A stretch of 64,000 bases of DNA from Haemophilus parainfluenzae (GTDB taxonomy: Bacteria; Pseudomonadota; Gammaproteobacteria; Enterobacterales; Pasteurellaceae), in contig NZ_CP063120.1 in the NCBI RefSeq assembly GCF_014931395.1, forward strand, positions 186,001 through 250,000, in the 5' to 3' direction. Position 1 is the first letter of the stretch. Each line of letters opens with the position of its first letter. The notes beneath the pieces are model-generated. The model saw only the letters and a list, made by a program, of their open reading frames with translations, searched no databases and had not been told where the DNA came from. Below are positions 19,771 to 27,947 of this stretch, piece after piece. The translations under genes and the position numbers were made by a program.

Positions 19771-20931
19771 TTGACTTCACTACATGATGTTTATATTAAT
19801 CGAGTTGCTGCATTTTTACCAAATGAACCTGTAACAAATGATCAAATGGAACAAGTACTCGGTATGATTGGTAATACACCATCCCGTGTACGTAAAATGA
19901 TCTTACGTTCGAATGCGATAAAAACGCGTCATTATGCAATTAATCCGGAAACCCGAGAAACGACACATACTAGCACTGAGCTTGCAGTAGAAGCCATTAA
20001 TGATTTAATTCGCCAAGGGATGAATGTCAATGAGGTGAGTTGCTTGGCATGCGGTACCTCTTATCCCGATCAAATTATGCCTGGGCAAGGTGTCATGGTA
20101 CATGGTTTGATTCCTAATGCCCCACCTTATGAAGTGCTGACAACTGCGGGAGTTTGTGTAGCCGGTATGGCTGCAATGAAGCATGCTTATAATGCCGTTC
20201 GAACTGGTGAACATCAAAGTTCAATTGCCGTGGCATCTGAAGCGGCATCTGCCATCATGCGTGGTGAACATTTTCAAGCCGAAATTGAACAAAGACTGTT
20301 AGATGAAGCTAAACCGGAAATTGGTTTTGAAAAAGATTTCCTACGCTGGATGCTTTCTGACGGTGCTGGCGCTGTACAATTAAGTAACCACCCCAACCAA
20401 CATGGTCTCAGCTTAAAGATCCAATGGATTGATCTCATTTCTTACGCCAACGAAATGCCTGTTTGTATGTATGCGGGCGCAGAAATTCGCAATGAACAAT
20501 TTGTGAGTTGGAAAAACGTCACTAAAGAAGAGCGTGAAGCGCGCAGCATGATGGCTGTTAAACAAGATGTCAAATTACTCAATGAAAATATTGTGCGTTG
20601 CACGGTTGAAAATGCGCTATTACGCTTAATTGATAAATATGATTTAAAAGCGGATAAAATTGATTATTTCTTACCTCATTATTCTTCAGGCTTTTTCCGA
20701 GATAAATTATTAGATGGTCTGAAAAATATTAATTTCGAGATTCCACAAGAAAAATGGTTCACTAATCTTGAAAGCAAAGGTAATACAGGCTCAGCATCGA
20801 TTTACATCATTTTGCAAGAGTTTCTAGAGAAATTTCCGCTCCAAAATGGGCAAAAAGTATTGTGCTATATTCCAGAGAGCGGTCGTTTCTCCTCTTGTTT
20901 TATGCTACTAGAGGTCGTGAATGGACATTAA
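19771..20931 (+). CDS. darB: DarB-like 3-oxoacyl-ACP synthase III (dialkylresorcinol ketosynthase)
   Basis: 386-residue KAS III-type enzyme. The catalytic triad is visible: Cys129 in TTAGVCVAGMAA, His in LPHYSSGFFR and Asn in GNTGSASIYI. DarB enzymes condense a beta-ketoacyl thioester with an enoyl thioester to form the cyclohexenone precursor of dialkylresorcinols. The start is TTG at 19771, supported by AGGGG 10 bases upstream; no in-frame ATG is near. The gene overlaps the next reading frame by 11 bases. Together with darA it marks the first half of the cluster as a resorcinol pathway. Confidence 0.85.
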   Translation: MTSLHDVYINRVAAFLPNEPVTNDQMEQVLGMIGNTPSRVRKMILRSNAIKTRHYAINPETRETTHTSTELAVEAINDLIRQGMNVNEVSCLACGTSYPDQIMPGQGVMVHGLIPNAPPYEVLTTAGVCVAGMAAMKHAYNAVRTGEHQSSIAVASEAASAIMRGEHFQAEIEQRLLDEAKPEIGFEKDFLRWMLSDGAGAVQLSNHPNQHGLSLKIQWIDLISYANEMPVCMYAGAEIRNEQFVSWKNVTKEEREARSMMAVKQDVKLLNENIVRCTVENALLRLIDKYDLKADKIDYFLPHYSSGFFRDKLLDGLKNINFEIPQEKWFTNLESKGNTGSASIYIILQEFLEKFPLQNGQKVLCYIPESGRFSSCFMLLEVVNGH

Positions 20932-21310
20932 CGAAATCCCACAAGATGACAGTAAAATTTTTCGTGGGCAAAAGAAAGTCATTTATGCCACTCAAAATGG
21001 TCATTATAAACCTGGCACCACGACAGGTTGGGATACGGAAGCATTTGTCACCGAACAAGCGGTTGAAGAATTTAATCAACTGACCAATGAAGCCTTAGAT
21101 GCGGTAAAACGCGGTGAAAAATCACCGCTCTTTTATTATATGTATCGTTATCGTTTTGATCTTCAAACGCTCGCTCAAACCACAGGGTTTTGGCAGTGGC
21201 AAATTAAGCGACATTTTAAACCAAGCATCTTTGATAAACTCTCGGATAATGTATTAGCTAAATATGCCGAAGCATTTGGCGTATCAACTTCAACATTAAA
21301 AACGATCTAA
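20921..21310 (+). CDS. Conserved small protein of dar/flexirubin-type clusters, function unknown
   Basis: 129-residue soluble protein. The N-terminal half is polar and has no known motif (MDINEIPQDDSKIFRGQKK); the C-terminal half is helical and HTH-like (LAQTTGFWQWQIKRHF, LAKYAEAFGVSTSTLKTI). It overlaps darB by 11 bases, so it is translationally coupled to it and more likely a pathway partner than an independent regulator, although DNA binding cannot be excluded. I recall similar small genes beside darB in flexirubin clusters but cannot verify this here. Confidence 0.6.
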   Translation: MDINEIPQDDSKIFRGQKKVIYATQNGHYKPGTTTGWDTEAFVTEQAVEEFNQLTNEALDAVKRGEKSPLFYYMYRYRFDLQTLAQTTGFWQWQIKRHFKPSIFDKLSDNVLAKYAEAFGVSTSTLKTI

Positions 21311-21336
21311 AAAATTACTATTATATATTAATTCTT

Positions 21337-22326
21337 ATGAACAATTTCCAGCACCAGCACACGGCTCACTGCGAAAGTGGTGTCATGTCCACTATGTTGA
21401 AAGCACAAGGTGTCGATTTTAACGAAGCGATGGTTTTTGGATTAGCCTCAGCATTGACCTTTGTTTATATTCCATTAGTCAAAGTCAATGGAATGCCACT
21501 TATATCCTACCGCATGCCCCCAAAATCTATCATTAAAAATGTGGCAAAACGTTTAAAAGTGCGGTTAAAAATACAAAAGTTTCGTGCACCACAAGCTGGA
21601 CAAGAAGCACTCGATCTCGCATTAGCCGAAAATAAATTAGTTGGTTTACAAACTTCTGTCTTCTGGTTGCCTTATTTCCCACCAGAAATGCGTTTCCATT
21701 TTAATGCTCACAATTTAATTGTGTACGGCAAAGAGCAAAATGACTACTTAATTAGCGATCCTGTCTTTGAAACGGTACAGCGTTGTGCTACTGAAGATTT
21801 ACAACGCGCGCGTTTTGTGAAAGGCGTACTGGCGCCAAAAGGGTTGATGTATTACTTTGAAAGCCAACCTGACTTAACGAAGATTGATTTACCAAGTATT
21901 ACCCGTAAAGCGATTCGAAAAAATGCCAAGCAGATGTTGGCACCGCTCTTTTTCGTCGGTGTAAAAGGCATTCGTACTGTTGCAAAACGAATTGAAAAGT
22001 TAGCGAATCACCCTTCAGACAAATACAAACGCTTATATCTGGGTCACATCGTGCGTATGCAAGAAGAAATCGGCACTGGCGGTGCAGGTTTCCGCTATTT
22101 ATACGCCTATTTCCTTGAACAAGCCGCTGATATCTGCCAAGAACCCAAATACAAACTTGCCTCAGAACACATGACGGAAATTGGCGATATGTGGCGTCAA
22201 TTTGCAGGATTATGCGTGAAACAATGTAAGAAGCCTACAATCGAAGGTTATCATACCGTAGCGGAATATTTGCGTGACATTGCAAATAAAGAACAACAAA
22301 TTTGGCAGACATTACGTAATTTATGA
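21337..22326 (+). CDS. BtrH N-terminal domain protein, candidate cysteine acyltransferase
   Basis: 329-residue protein resembling the BtrH/C39-peptidase-like fold. Cys12 in HTAHCESGVMSTML, His125 in HFNAHNLIVYG and Asp141 in ISDPVF are placed as a papain-like Cys-His-Asp triad. BtrH itself moves an acyl group from an acyl carrier protein to an amino sugar. Here it could transfer the ACP-bound aryl polyene to the resorcinol hydroxyl, forming the ester found in flexirubins; this is inference. The C-terminal helical half (about 190-329) resembles the DUF4872-type extension. The stop overlaps the next start by 4 bases. Confidence 0.72.
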   Translation: MNNFQHQHTAHCESGVMSTMLKAQGVDFNEAMVFGLASALTFVYIPLVKVNGMPLISYRMPPKSIIKNVAKRLKVRLKIQKFRAPQAGQEALDLALAENKLVGLQTSVFWLPYFPPEMRFHFNAHNLIVYGKEQNDYLISDPVFETVQRCATEDLQRARFVKGVLAPKGLMYYFESQPDLTKIDLPSITRKAIRKNAKQMLAPLFFVGVKGIRTVAKRIEKLANHPSDKYKRLYLGHIVRMQEEIGTGGAGFRYLYAYFLEQAADICQEPKYKLASEHMTEIGDMWRQFAGLCVKQCKKPTIEGYHTVAEYLRDIANKEQQIWQTLRNL

Positions 22327-23045
22327 TTCAAATAAATAATCTTAGCCATCTCTACCCTAACGCAGAAAAAAATGCATTAAGTGCGGTCAATTTTGATATT
22401 GAATCAGCCTCCACGATTGGACTTTTAGGTCCGAATGGTGCAGGTAAAACGACCTTAATGTCTCTACTTGCTGGCTTACAATCTGTGCAACAAGGCGAAA
22501 TTTATTTTGACGGTGTACCTTTTGCAAAATTAAGTAAAAAACAGCGCCATCAGATTTCGTTAGTACCACAAGATTTTGCATTTTATCCCTTGCTCACGGT
22601 TTGGGAGAATCTGAAATTTTTTGCGTCATTGTATGATGTTCGAGATAAAGGTTATTTATTAGAACTACTCGCTAAAGTTGATTTAACCTCTCATAAAAAT
22701 AAGCTCGCGAAACATTTATCAGGCGGATTAAAACGACGTCTTAATTTTGCTATTGGCTTAATTAACCGTCCGAAAGTGATTTTTCTAGATGAGATAACGG
22801 TGGGTATTGACCCTCAGTCCCGTCAATTTATTTTAGATAGCGTAGCGGCGTTGAAACAGCAAGGTGTGACAGTGATTTATACCTCTCATTATTTGCAAGA
22901 AATTGAGCAATTATGTGACAAATTAGTGCTGTTAAATGAAGGTAATCTCATTTATCAAGGCACTGTGCAAGGCATTTTAGAAGAAGGACAAAGTTTGGAA
23001 CGTTTTTATTTAGATTTTTTAAATCAGTCGGGAAAAACATGTTAA
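22323..23045 (+). CDS. ABC transporter ATP-binding protein
   Basis: 240-residue ATPase of an ABC-2-type exporter. Walker A is GPNGAGKTT (about residues 38-46), the Q-loop is VPQDFAFYP, the signature is LSGGLKRRL and Walker B is VIFLDEITVG with a following H-loop (YTSHYL). It pairs with the permease that overlaps its 3' end, and the two probably export a lipid-like intermediate or the finished resorcinol product. An uptake signal lies at 22379 inside the gene. Confidence 0.9.
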   Translation: MIQINNLSHLYPNAEKNALSAVNFDIESASTIGLLGPNGAGKTTLMSLLAGLQSVQQGEIYFDGVPFAKLSKKQRHQISLVPQDFAFYPLLTVWENLKFFASLYDVRDKGYLLELLAKVDLTSHKNKLAKHLSGGLKRRLNFAIGLINRPKVIFLDEITVGIDPQSRQFILDSVAALKQQGVTVIYTSHYLQEIEQLCDKLVLLNEGNLIYQGTVQGILEEGQSLERFYLDFLNQSGKTC

Positions 23046-24280
23046 TTGCATCGATTTTTAAAGAAATGCGCCTATTAAGCCGCGATCTACATGGTGTCGC
23101 TGTATTATTCATTATGCCAATTCTGTTTATGTTGATTATGTCGGCAGCATTGAGTAACGACAATGCATTAAGCAATCGTTCAGAGATTGTGCTATTAAGT
23201 GAAAAAAATCAGCTAAATGATGATTTTCTCACTCAACTCAAGAAGGAAAATCTTGCGGTTAAACAAGCTCCGTTGTCTGAATTAGCTCAATATCAAGCGG
23301 ATTTACAAGCGGGTAAATTTGACTTGCTAATTTTAAATCCTAATCAAAAACAGACCACACTTTCAGAAGAACAGGCTTTACAACTTTGGTTGAATCCTAG
23401 CGTAGATCGCAGTTGGCTACTAGGTGTGAAAGGTGTATTGCAAAAACATTACTCTCAACTGCGTTTAAATGACTATTTAGCTGATAATCACATCACGTTA
23501 GAAAATAATAAACGCAAACCAATCAAAGACATTCAGAATAAAGTCAATAAAGAGTTAGATAGCAAATTTGCTCAAATTAATGATTATCTCGCGAAAGATT
23601 TGTGGCAAGAAATTTATGTCAATCGTCATGGTAAGGAAGTGAGCAAACCAAGCTCCGTACAACATAGTGTACCGGCTTGGCTGATTTTTGGCATGTTCTT
23701 TATTATGATTCCTCTATCTAACGTGATGGCAATGGAACGTCAGACCAATACGCTAACTCGTTTACGCATGGCGCGGGCTTCTGCATTGAGTTTGATTATT
23801 GCCAAATTAATTCCTTATTTTTTGATTAACCAATTACAATTTGTCGGCATGGTCGCGCTGGGTTATTTTGTCCTCCCTGCACTTGATATGCCCGCATTTA
23901 CGCTTTCAGAAAGTTGGTTACCTTACATCGTATTATCCAGTGCAGTAAGCCTTGCAGCACTAGGATATGGTTTGTTAATTAGCGTGGTAGCGAGAACCAC
24001 TGAACATGCGGTCGTGTTAGGCGGAGGCGGCATCATTATCATGGCAGCCATTGGCGGTATTATGGTGCCTGTTTATGTAATGCCAGAAATCATGCAAACT
24101 ATTTCACAATTTTCGCCTATGGGCTGGGCATTAAGTGGTTTCCAAAATTTATTATTAAATCACTATCACCTTAACCAAATACAACAACCGCTCTATTTAT
24201 TAAGTGGATTTGGGACCATCACATTACTTTTAGCGACTTTCATTTATCAACGACAATTAACTAAACAAGCGAGATTCTAA
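23039..24280 (+). CDS. ABC-2 type transporter permease
   Basis: 413-residue membrane partner of the preceding ATPase. One N-terminal membrane helix (about 20-42) is followed by a large extracytoplasmic domain (about 45-210) and five or six C-terminal membrane helices, the layout of the YhhJ/DrrB-like ABC-2 family. The start overlaps the ATPase gene by 7 bases and the stop overlaps the following ACP gene by one base, so the genes are tightly coupled. The substrate is inferred only from the cluster. Confidence 0.88.
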   Translation: MLIASIFKEMRLLSRDLHGVAVLFIMPILFMLIMSAALSNDNALSNRSEIVLLSEKNQLNDDFLTQLKKENLAVKQAPLSELAQYQADLQAGKFDLLILNPNQKQTTLSEEQALQLWLNPSVDRSWLLGVKGVLQKHYSQLRLNDYLADNHITLENNKRKPIKDIQNKVNKELDSKFAQINDYLAKDLWQEIYVNRHGKEVSKPSSVQHSVPAWLIFGMFFIMIPLSNVMAMERQTNTLTRLRMARASALSLIIAKLIPYFLINQLQFVGMVALGYFVLPALDMPAFTLSESWLPYIVLSSAVSLAALGYGLLISVVARTTEHAVVLGGGGIIIMAAIGGIMVPVYVMPEIMQTISQFSPMGWALSGFQNLLLNHYHLNQIQQPLYLLSGFGTITLLLATFIYQRQLTKQARF

Positions 24281-24570
24281 TGGCTTATACTTTTACACTG
24301 GAAGCACCGGCACTTGAGCTGGAACTCAAAAAACTCATCGTGCAAGAAACAGAAAAAGATGAATTTGATCCTGCCGAAATTAGTGATGATGAATGGCTAT
24401 TTGGTGAACAAAGCCGTATTCAATTAGATTCATTAGATGCGTTGCAAGTTGTGGTAGCACTACAGGCTCATTTTGGTGTACGTTTACAGGGTGATCGCAT
24501 GGTGCGTAAACATATGATGAACGTACGTGATCTTGCAGCATTTATCCGCGAACAGCATAGTAAAATCTAA
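24280..24570 (+). CDS. Acyl carrier protein of the dar operon
   Basis: 96-residue acyl carrier protein with the phosphopantetheine site DSL at residues 50-52 (Ser51, in IQLDSLDALQ). It has a longer N-terminus than AcpP and the two APE ACPs, and a basic stretch (GDRMVRKHMMN) after helix 2, which may tune partner choice. It overlaps the permease and ketosynthase genes by a base each. It probably holds one of the two acyl chains joined by DarA/DarB. Confidence 0.88.
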   Translation: MAYTFTLEAPALELELKKLIVQETEKDEFDPAEISDDEWLFGEQSRIQLDSLDALQVVVALQAHFGVRLQGDRMVRKHMMNVRDLAAFIREQHSKI

Positions 24571-25556
24571 TGAACGTTTATATCAACGCTGTTTCTGCTC
24601 GATTTGCAGAAAAGCTCGGATTAAGAACCTCTAATATGCTAGGCCAACCGCTTAGTTTTCCTTATTTCAACGCATTTAAGGAACCGCTGTTGTCATTAGA
24701 GCAACTCTATCACTATATTGATCTTGAAATCGACCGCACTTTACAACGTGCGGGTTGGGATAAATCTGAGCTAAAAAACATTCCTATTCTACTTGGTTCT
24801 ACCGCTTATATGATCAGTGACTGTGAAATTCGCATTGCTCATCATCAAGCATTACCGAAAGAATATAACCTTACTGCTATCGCCGAGGATTTAGGAAATC
24901 GCTATCAGACAGAAGTATTTAGTTTTGCCACTTCTTGTACCTCTTCAGCACAAGCCATTGGTTATGCATACAAAATGCTGAAAGCTGGCATGTATAAAAA
25001 GGCTTTAGTCATTGGTTTTGAGATGTTTAATCGTCTTACTTTTGAACATTTCCAATCCATGAACCTATTATCACAAGCCAATGAATATCAGCCTTTCATC
25101 AACTCTACAGGCATTGTATTAGGCGAAGGCGTTGGGTGTGTTGCATTATCAACAGAAAAAAACGAGTCATTCCCATGTGAAATATTTGGGATAACAACGG
25201 TCACAGATAATGAAAATCTGACAAACAGTAGCGAAACGGCATTACGTCAATTACTCACCACCTGTCTAGCTAAAACAAATCTAAAAATAGAAAACATTCA
25301 AGGCATTAAAGTGCATGGCGTGGGGGGAAATAGCGATGAGATGGAACAATCTGTTTTACAGGAACGCTTCCCGAATACCGAAACCATTTTAGTTAAACCC
25401 TATATGGGACATACACTTGGTGCTAGTGGTGCATTAGAAACCGCATTTTTAATCGAATACTTACAAAAAACTGATGTGAAGTGCGGTCACTTTTTAAATT
25501 ATTTTCTAGGTTTTGGCGGTAGCAATATTGCATGGATTTTAAAGGTGGGTGAATGA
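24570..25556 (+). CDS. Short beta-ketoacyl synthase of the dar operon
   Basis: 328-residue ketosynthase with the Cys-His-His triad in place: Cys123 in ATSCTSSAQAIGYAY, His in IKVHGVGGNSDE and His in GHTLGASGALE. It is about 80 residues shorter than FabB/FabF-type enzymes, mainly in the N-terminal half, as in some pigment-pathway synthases. Flanked by an ACP and by a half-size ketosynthase-like gene, it mirrors the ApeO/ApeC pair of the second operon. Probable role: elongation or starter loading on the resorcinol acyl chain. Confidence 0.85.
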   Translation: MNVYINAVSARFAEKLGLRTSNMLGQPLSFPYFNAFKEPLLSLEQLYHYIDLEIDRTLQRAGWDKSELKNIPILLGSTAYMISDCEIRIAHHQALPKEYNLTAIAEDLGNRYQTEVFSFATSCTSSAQAIGYAYKMLKAGMYKKALVIGFEMFNRLTFEHFQSMNLLSQANEYQPFINSTGIVLGEGVGCVALSTEKNESFPCEIFGITTVTDNENLTNSSETALRQLLTTCLAKTNLKIENIQGIKVHGVGGNSDEMEQSVLQERFPNTETILVKPYMGHTLGASGALETAFLIEYLQKTDVKCGHFLNYFLGFGGSNIAWILKVGE

Positions 25557-26050
25557 CATTTTATATAAAACAAACTAATCAGTTCATCGCCAATGGCGTA
25601 GATGATAAAACGTTACGTCTGAGACTCAAAGAACAAGGTCTCGATGCTCGTCGTTTAAGCCGTTTCACTCAACTCGCTTTACTTGGTGCGATACCATTAA
25701 AACCCTATATTAATGAAAATACAGGAATTTACTTAGGATCGTTTTTTAATTCGCCGAGCAAGTTCGATAAAATGTTTCATCAACTGATGGAACAAAATTT
25801 GCCTAGTCCTTTAGATTTTATGGCGAATATTAATAACGCGGCGACATTTCAACTCACTCAAACCTTGCAAACCTCTGCCAACTCCGTATTTTTAGCGATT
25901 AACCACCAAACCATTTGGCAACCACTAAAACTCGCCTTATTGGATCTTGAAAATGATGAAATATCATCCGCCTTAATCGGTTGGACGCTAGAAAAAAGTG
26001 AACATTCTGAGCAAACTGAAGGGGCCGTATTTTGGCTTATTTCTAAATAA
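25553..26050 (+). CDS. Half-size ketosynthase-like protein, possible chain-length-factor partner
   Basis: 165-residue protein overlapping the previous stop by 4 bases. It looks like a degenerate N-terminal half of a thiolase-fold ketosynthase: an ALLGAIPL region, GIYLGSFFNSPSKFDKMFHQ, then SPLDFMANINNAATFQLTQTL at the place where the nucleophile elbow should be, but without cysteine. The layout resembles the larger ApeC at 27210. It may form a heterodimer with the 328-residue synthase. This is a fold guess from short motifs. It ends the first operon, before the palindromic terminator at 26137. Confidence 0.55.
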   Translation: MTFYIKQTNQFIANGVDDKTLRLRLKEQGLDARRLSRFTQLALLGAIPLKPYINENTGIYLGSFFNSPSKFDKMFHQLMEQNLPSPLDFMANINNAATFQLTQTLQTSANSVFLAINHQTIWQPLKLALLDLENDEISSALIGWTLEKSEHSEQTEGAVFWLISK

Positions 26051-26136
26051 TAAGGAAGATGCAGAAATAGAGTTTAATCTCTTATCTCTTGAGAATTCAA
26101 TGTCTAAAAACTTAGACTTTCTCCCGCAAATCAAAA

Positions 26137-26174
26137 AAATAACACCTTAATTTATATAAATTAAGGTGTTATTT
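26137..26174. terminator. Perfect palindromic bidirectional terminator
   Basis: The 38 bases are a perfect palindrome (AATAACACCTTAATTTATA then its complement), giving a stem of about 17 pairs around ATAT with an A-run on one side and T-run on the other. It separates the end of the dar operon from the convergent lipoprotein gene. Confidence 0.85.
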
Positions 26175-26183
26175 GGTAGAAAA

Positions 26184-26609
26184 TTACTTAACAATATCGC
26201 CTTTTAATGCCACACCACTCATTAAGTTACCCGCATGGCATTCATATTGCGTTGTACTTTGGAAAGTGTTCTTTTTGTAATAGCTGACGATATTACCCAC
26301 TTTGCTCGCACCTTGTGATTTTGCTCTATCTTGGAATTGTTTCACTGTAGAAAGGAACGCCCACTGGCAAGATTTTTCATCTGTTTTATTTGCCGCATTT
26401 GTTTTCTTATTGCTTACCACACCAGCTTTCACTACTTTACCAGGTGCAGATTTACCAAAGTAAAGCTTAACCGATGGATCAACGATTTCTTTTGCTTCAG
26501 GGGAATTTAACGCATCCTGGATAGAATAGTAATGCGTTGTATCTCTTGGCGCACAAGCAGCCATAAGCATAGCCGCAGCAACAATACTCAATTTAGATAC
26601 TAATTTCAT
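26184..26609 (-). CDS. Lipoprotein of the pigment locus (often misnamed excinuclease ABC subunit A)
   Basis: 141-residue lipoprotein. The signal peptide MKLVSKLSIVAAAMLMAAC ends at a lipobox with Cys19. The mature part is small and basic, with two cysteines (SCQWAF, YECHAG) that may form a disulfide. Proteins of this type are frequently annotated as excinuclease subunit A although they share nothing with UvrA, and one occurs at the apeA end of APE clusters. It is the only minus-strand gene in the cluster and splits the dar and ape operons. AAGGAGTC lies before the ATG. Confidence 0.7.
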   Translation of the reverse strand: MKLVSKLSIVAAAMLMAACAPRDTTHYYSIQDALNSPEAKEIVDPSVKLYFGKSAPGKVVKAGVVSNKKTNAANKTDEKSCQWAFLSTVKQFQDRAKSQGASKVGNIVSYYKKNTFQSTTQYECHAGNLMSGVALKGDIVK

Positions 26610-26740
26610 TTTGACTCCTTGTGATTTGAATGAAATAAATAATTTCTCTTATTACATAGAGGTAAACAATATACCAGATTTTAACAGTCCTGTGACTATT
26701 TTATTGTGAATAGAAGTAGTGTAAAATCCCACCTTTAAAT

Positions 26741-26753
26741 TATAATTTATAAT
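26741..26753 (+). promoter_or_regulatory. Paired -10-like boxes before the ape operon
   Basis: TATAAT occurs at 26741-26746 and again at 26748-26753, 21-33 bases before the start of the first ape-operon gene. No clear -35 element is seen. Taken as the likely promoter of the second operon. Confidence 0.45.
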
Positions 26754-26773
26754 ATTAATAAGGTTTCAATTTT

Positions 26774-27193
26774 ATGAAGAAATTATTACTTTCCTCACTT
26801 TTATTTAGCTCATTTGTTCTTTCCGCATGTTCTTCAGGTGTCAACGATGTAAAACCTGTGGAAAGCAAAAATATTAAAGAAGTATGTTTAAAAGGTTCTA
26901 TTCGCAAAGCACCAGATGAAATTGTTGAGGCTTTAACAAAAAGCTTAAAACAAAAACGTATCACAGCAAGACTTGTTAAAAAAGATGAGGGCTGTAGCCA
27001 TATTTTACACTTCAGCGTAAAAGGTAACTCTAAAATTATTGCAAGAGCAAGATTAGATTTAAGAGATTCAAATAAACTTTCTCTTGGATCTGTTTCTTAT
27101 AAACATCGCGGTGACGAAGCCGATCGTGTAAAACAAGTTGGTTTACAAGGCCAAACAGATTTAATGATTAATGAATTATTCAAAAACAATTAA
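26774..27193 (+). CDS. Small lipoprotein at the start of the ape operon
   Basis: 139-residue lipoprotein with signal peptide and lipobox LSAC (Cys at about residue 19). The mature domain is a mixed alpha/beta segment with two cysteines (EVCLKGS, EGCSHIL) and a lysine-rich middle. It resembles a small lipoprotein family often carried next to APE genes (I recall the label Sbal_3225 family but cannot confirm it). Possible role: periplasmic or outer-membrane handling of the pigment. It is 16 bases upstream of apeC. Confidence 0.6.
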   Translation: MKKLLLSSLLFSSFVLSACSSGVNDVKPVESKNIKEVCLKGSIRKAPDEIVEALTKSLKQKRITARLVKKDEGCSHILHFSVKGNSKIIARARLDLRDSNKLSLGSVSYKHRGDEADRVKQVGLQGQTDLMINELFKNN

Positions 27194-27209
27194 TTTTTAA
27201 CCATATAAC

Positions 27210-27947
27210 ATGACTGAAATCTGTAATTTCTCTTTCTCACTTCAAGGGTGGAATATTGTTTGCAATAAATCGCTAACCGCAGATGATTGGAAACAAGGCT
27301 ATGCTTATTTGCGAAATCAATGTGAAACATTTGAAGACTTTGCACCTAAATTAGCCTTTTTACCCCCGCTAAAACGCCGTCGTTTAAGTGACTCAGCCCG
27401 TCTTTTTTTTGAGGCTGCGTGGGATTTGGTAGGAGAAAATGCAGATATGCCTGTGGTTTATGCCTCATCAAACAGTGAAATGAATCGTAATTTTGCGTTG
27501 TGGCATTCCTTATTAAAAGAGGGGGAGGTTTCTCCCACCTCTTTTAGTCTCTCAGTTCATAATGCATTAATTGGACAATGGTCTGAATTACGTCAAGTTA
27601 AATCAGAAACCACTTCGATTATGGCTCGAGTGGACAACCTTGAAACCGCACTATTAGAAGCGACATTATTGCTTAATGAAGGGCATGAAAAAGTGCTTGT
27701 TGTTATTGCTGAATCGCCGCTTGAAGCAAAATATAATGCTCAACCAGTCATTCGTACACCTTTAGGTTATGCTTTGGCTTTAGTCGTCACTCAAGGAGAG
27801 CAATATCAATTAACGCTTACAGATTCCCCTTTTAATCATGATGTTACCGATAATGCACTAACTTGGGTTTCTCACCAATATCTTGAAAGTCGCACTTGGC
27901 ACACACCGAGTAGTTCAAATGGAACTTGGCTATGGCAGAAAAATTAG
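27210..27947 (+). CDS. apeC: Aryl polyene chain length factor ApeC
   Basis: 245-residue truncated ketosynthase-fold protein. The region that normally carries the active cysteine reads SLSVHNALIGQWSEL, without Cys, so it cannot condense by itself. In studied APE systems ApeC pairs with the active ketosynthase ApeO to set polyene length. The N-terminal half keeps FAPKLAFLPPLKRRRLSDSARLFFEAA, typical of this family. The end overlaps the acyltransferase start by 16 bases. First of the genes that follow the apeC-to-apeR order. Confidence 0.85.
   Translation: MTEICNFSFSLQGWNIVCNKSLTADDWKQGYAYLRNQCETFEDFAPKLAFLPPLKRRRLSDSARLFFEAAWDLVGENADMPVVYASSNSEMNRNFALWHSLLKEGEVSPTSFSLSVHNALIGQWSELRQVKSETTSIMARVDNLETALLEATLLLNEGHEKVLVVIAESPLEAKYNAQPVIRTPLGYALALVVTQGEQYQLTLTDSPFNHDVTDNALTWVSHQYLESRTWHTPSSSNGTWLWQKN

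Noticed and set aside
26184..26609. Excinuclease ABC subunit A
   Set aside because: The name commonly attached to this family is misleading; the protein is a 141-residue lipoprotein without ATPase motifs.
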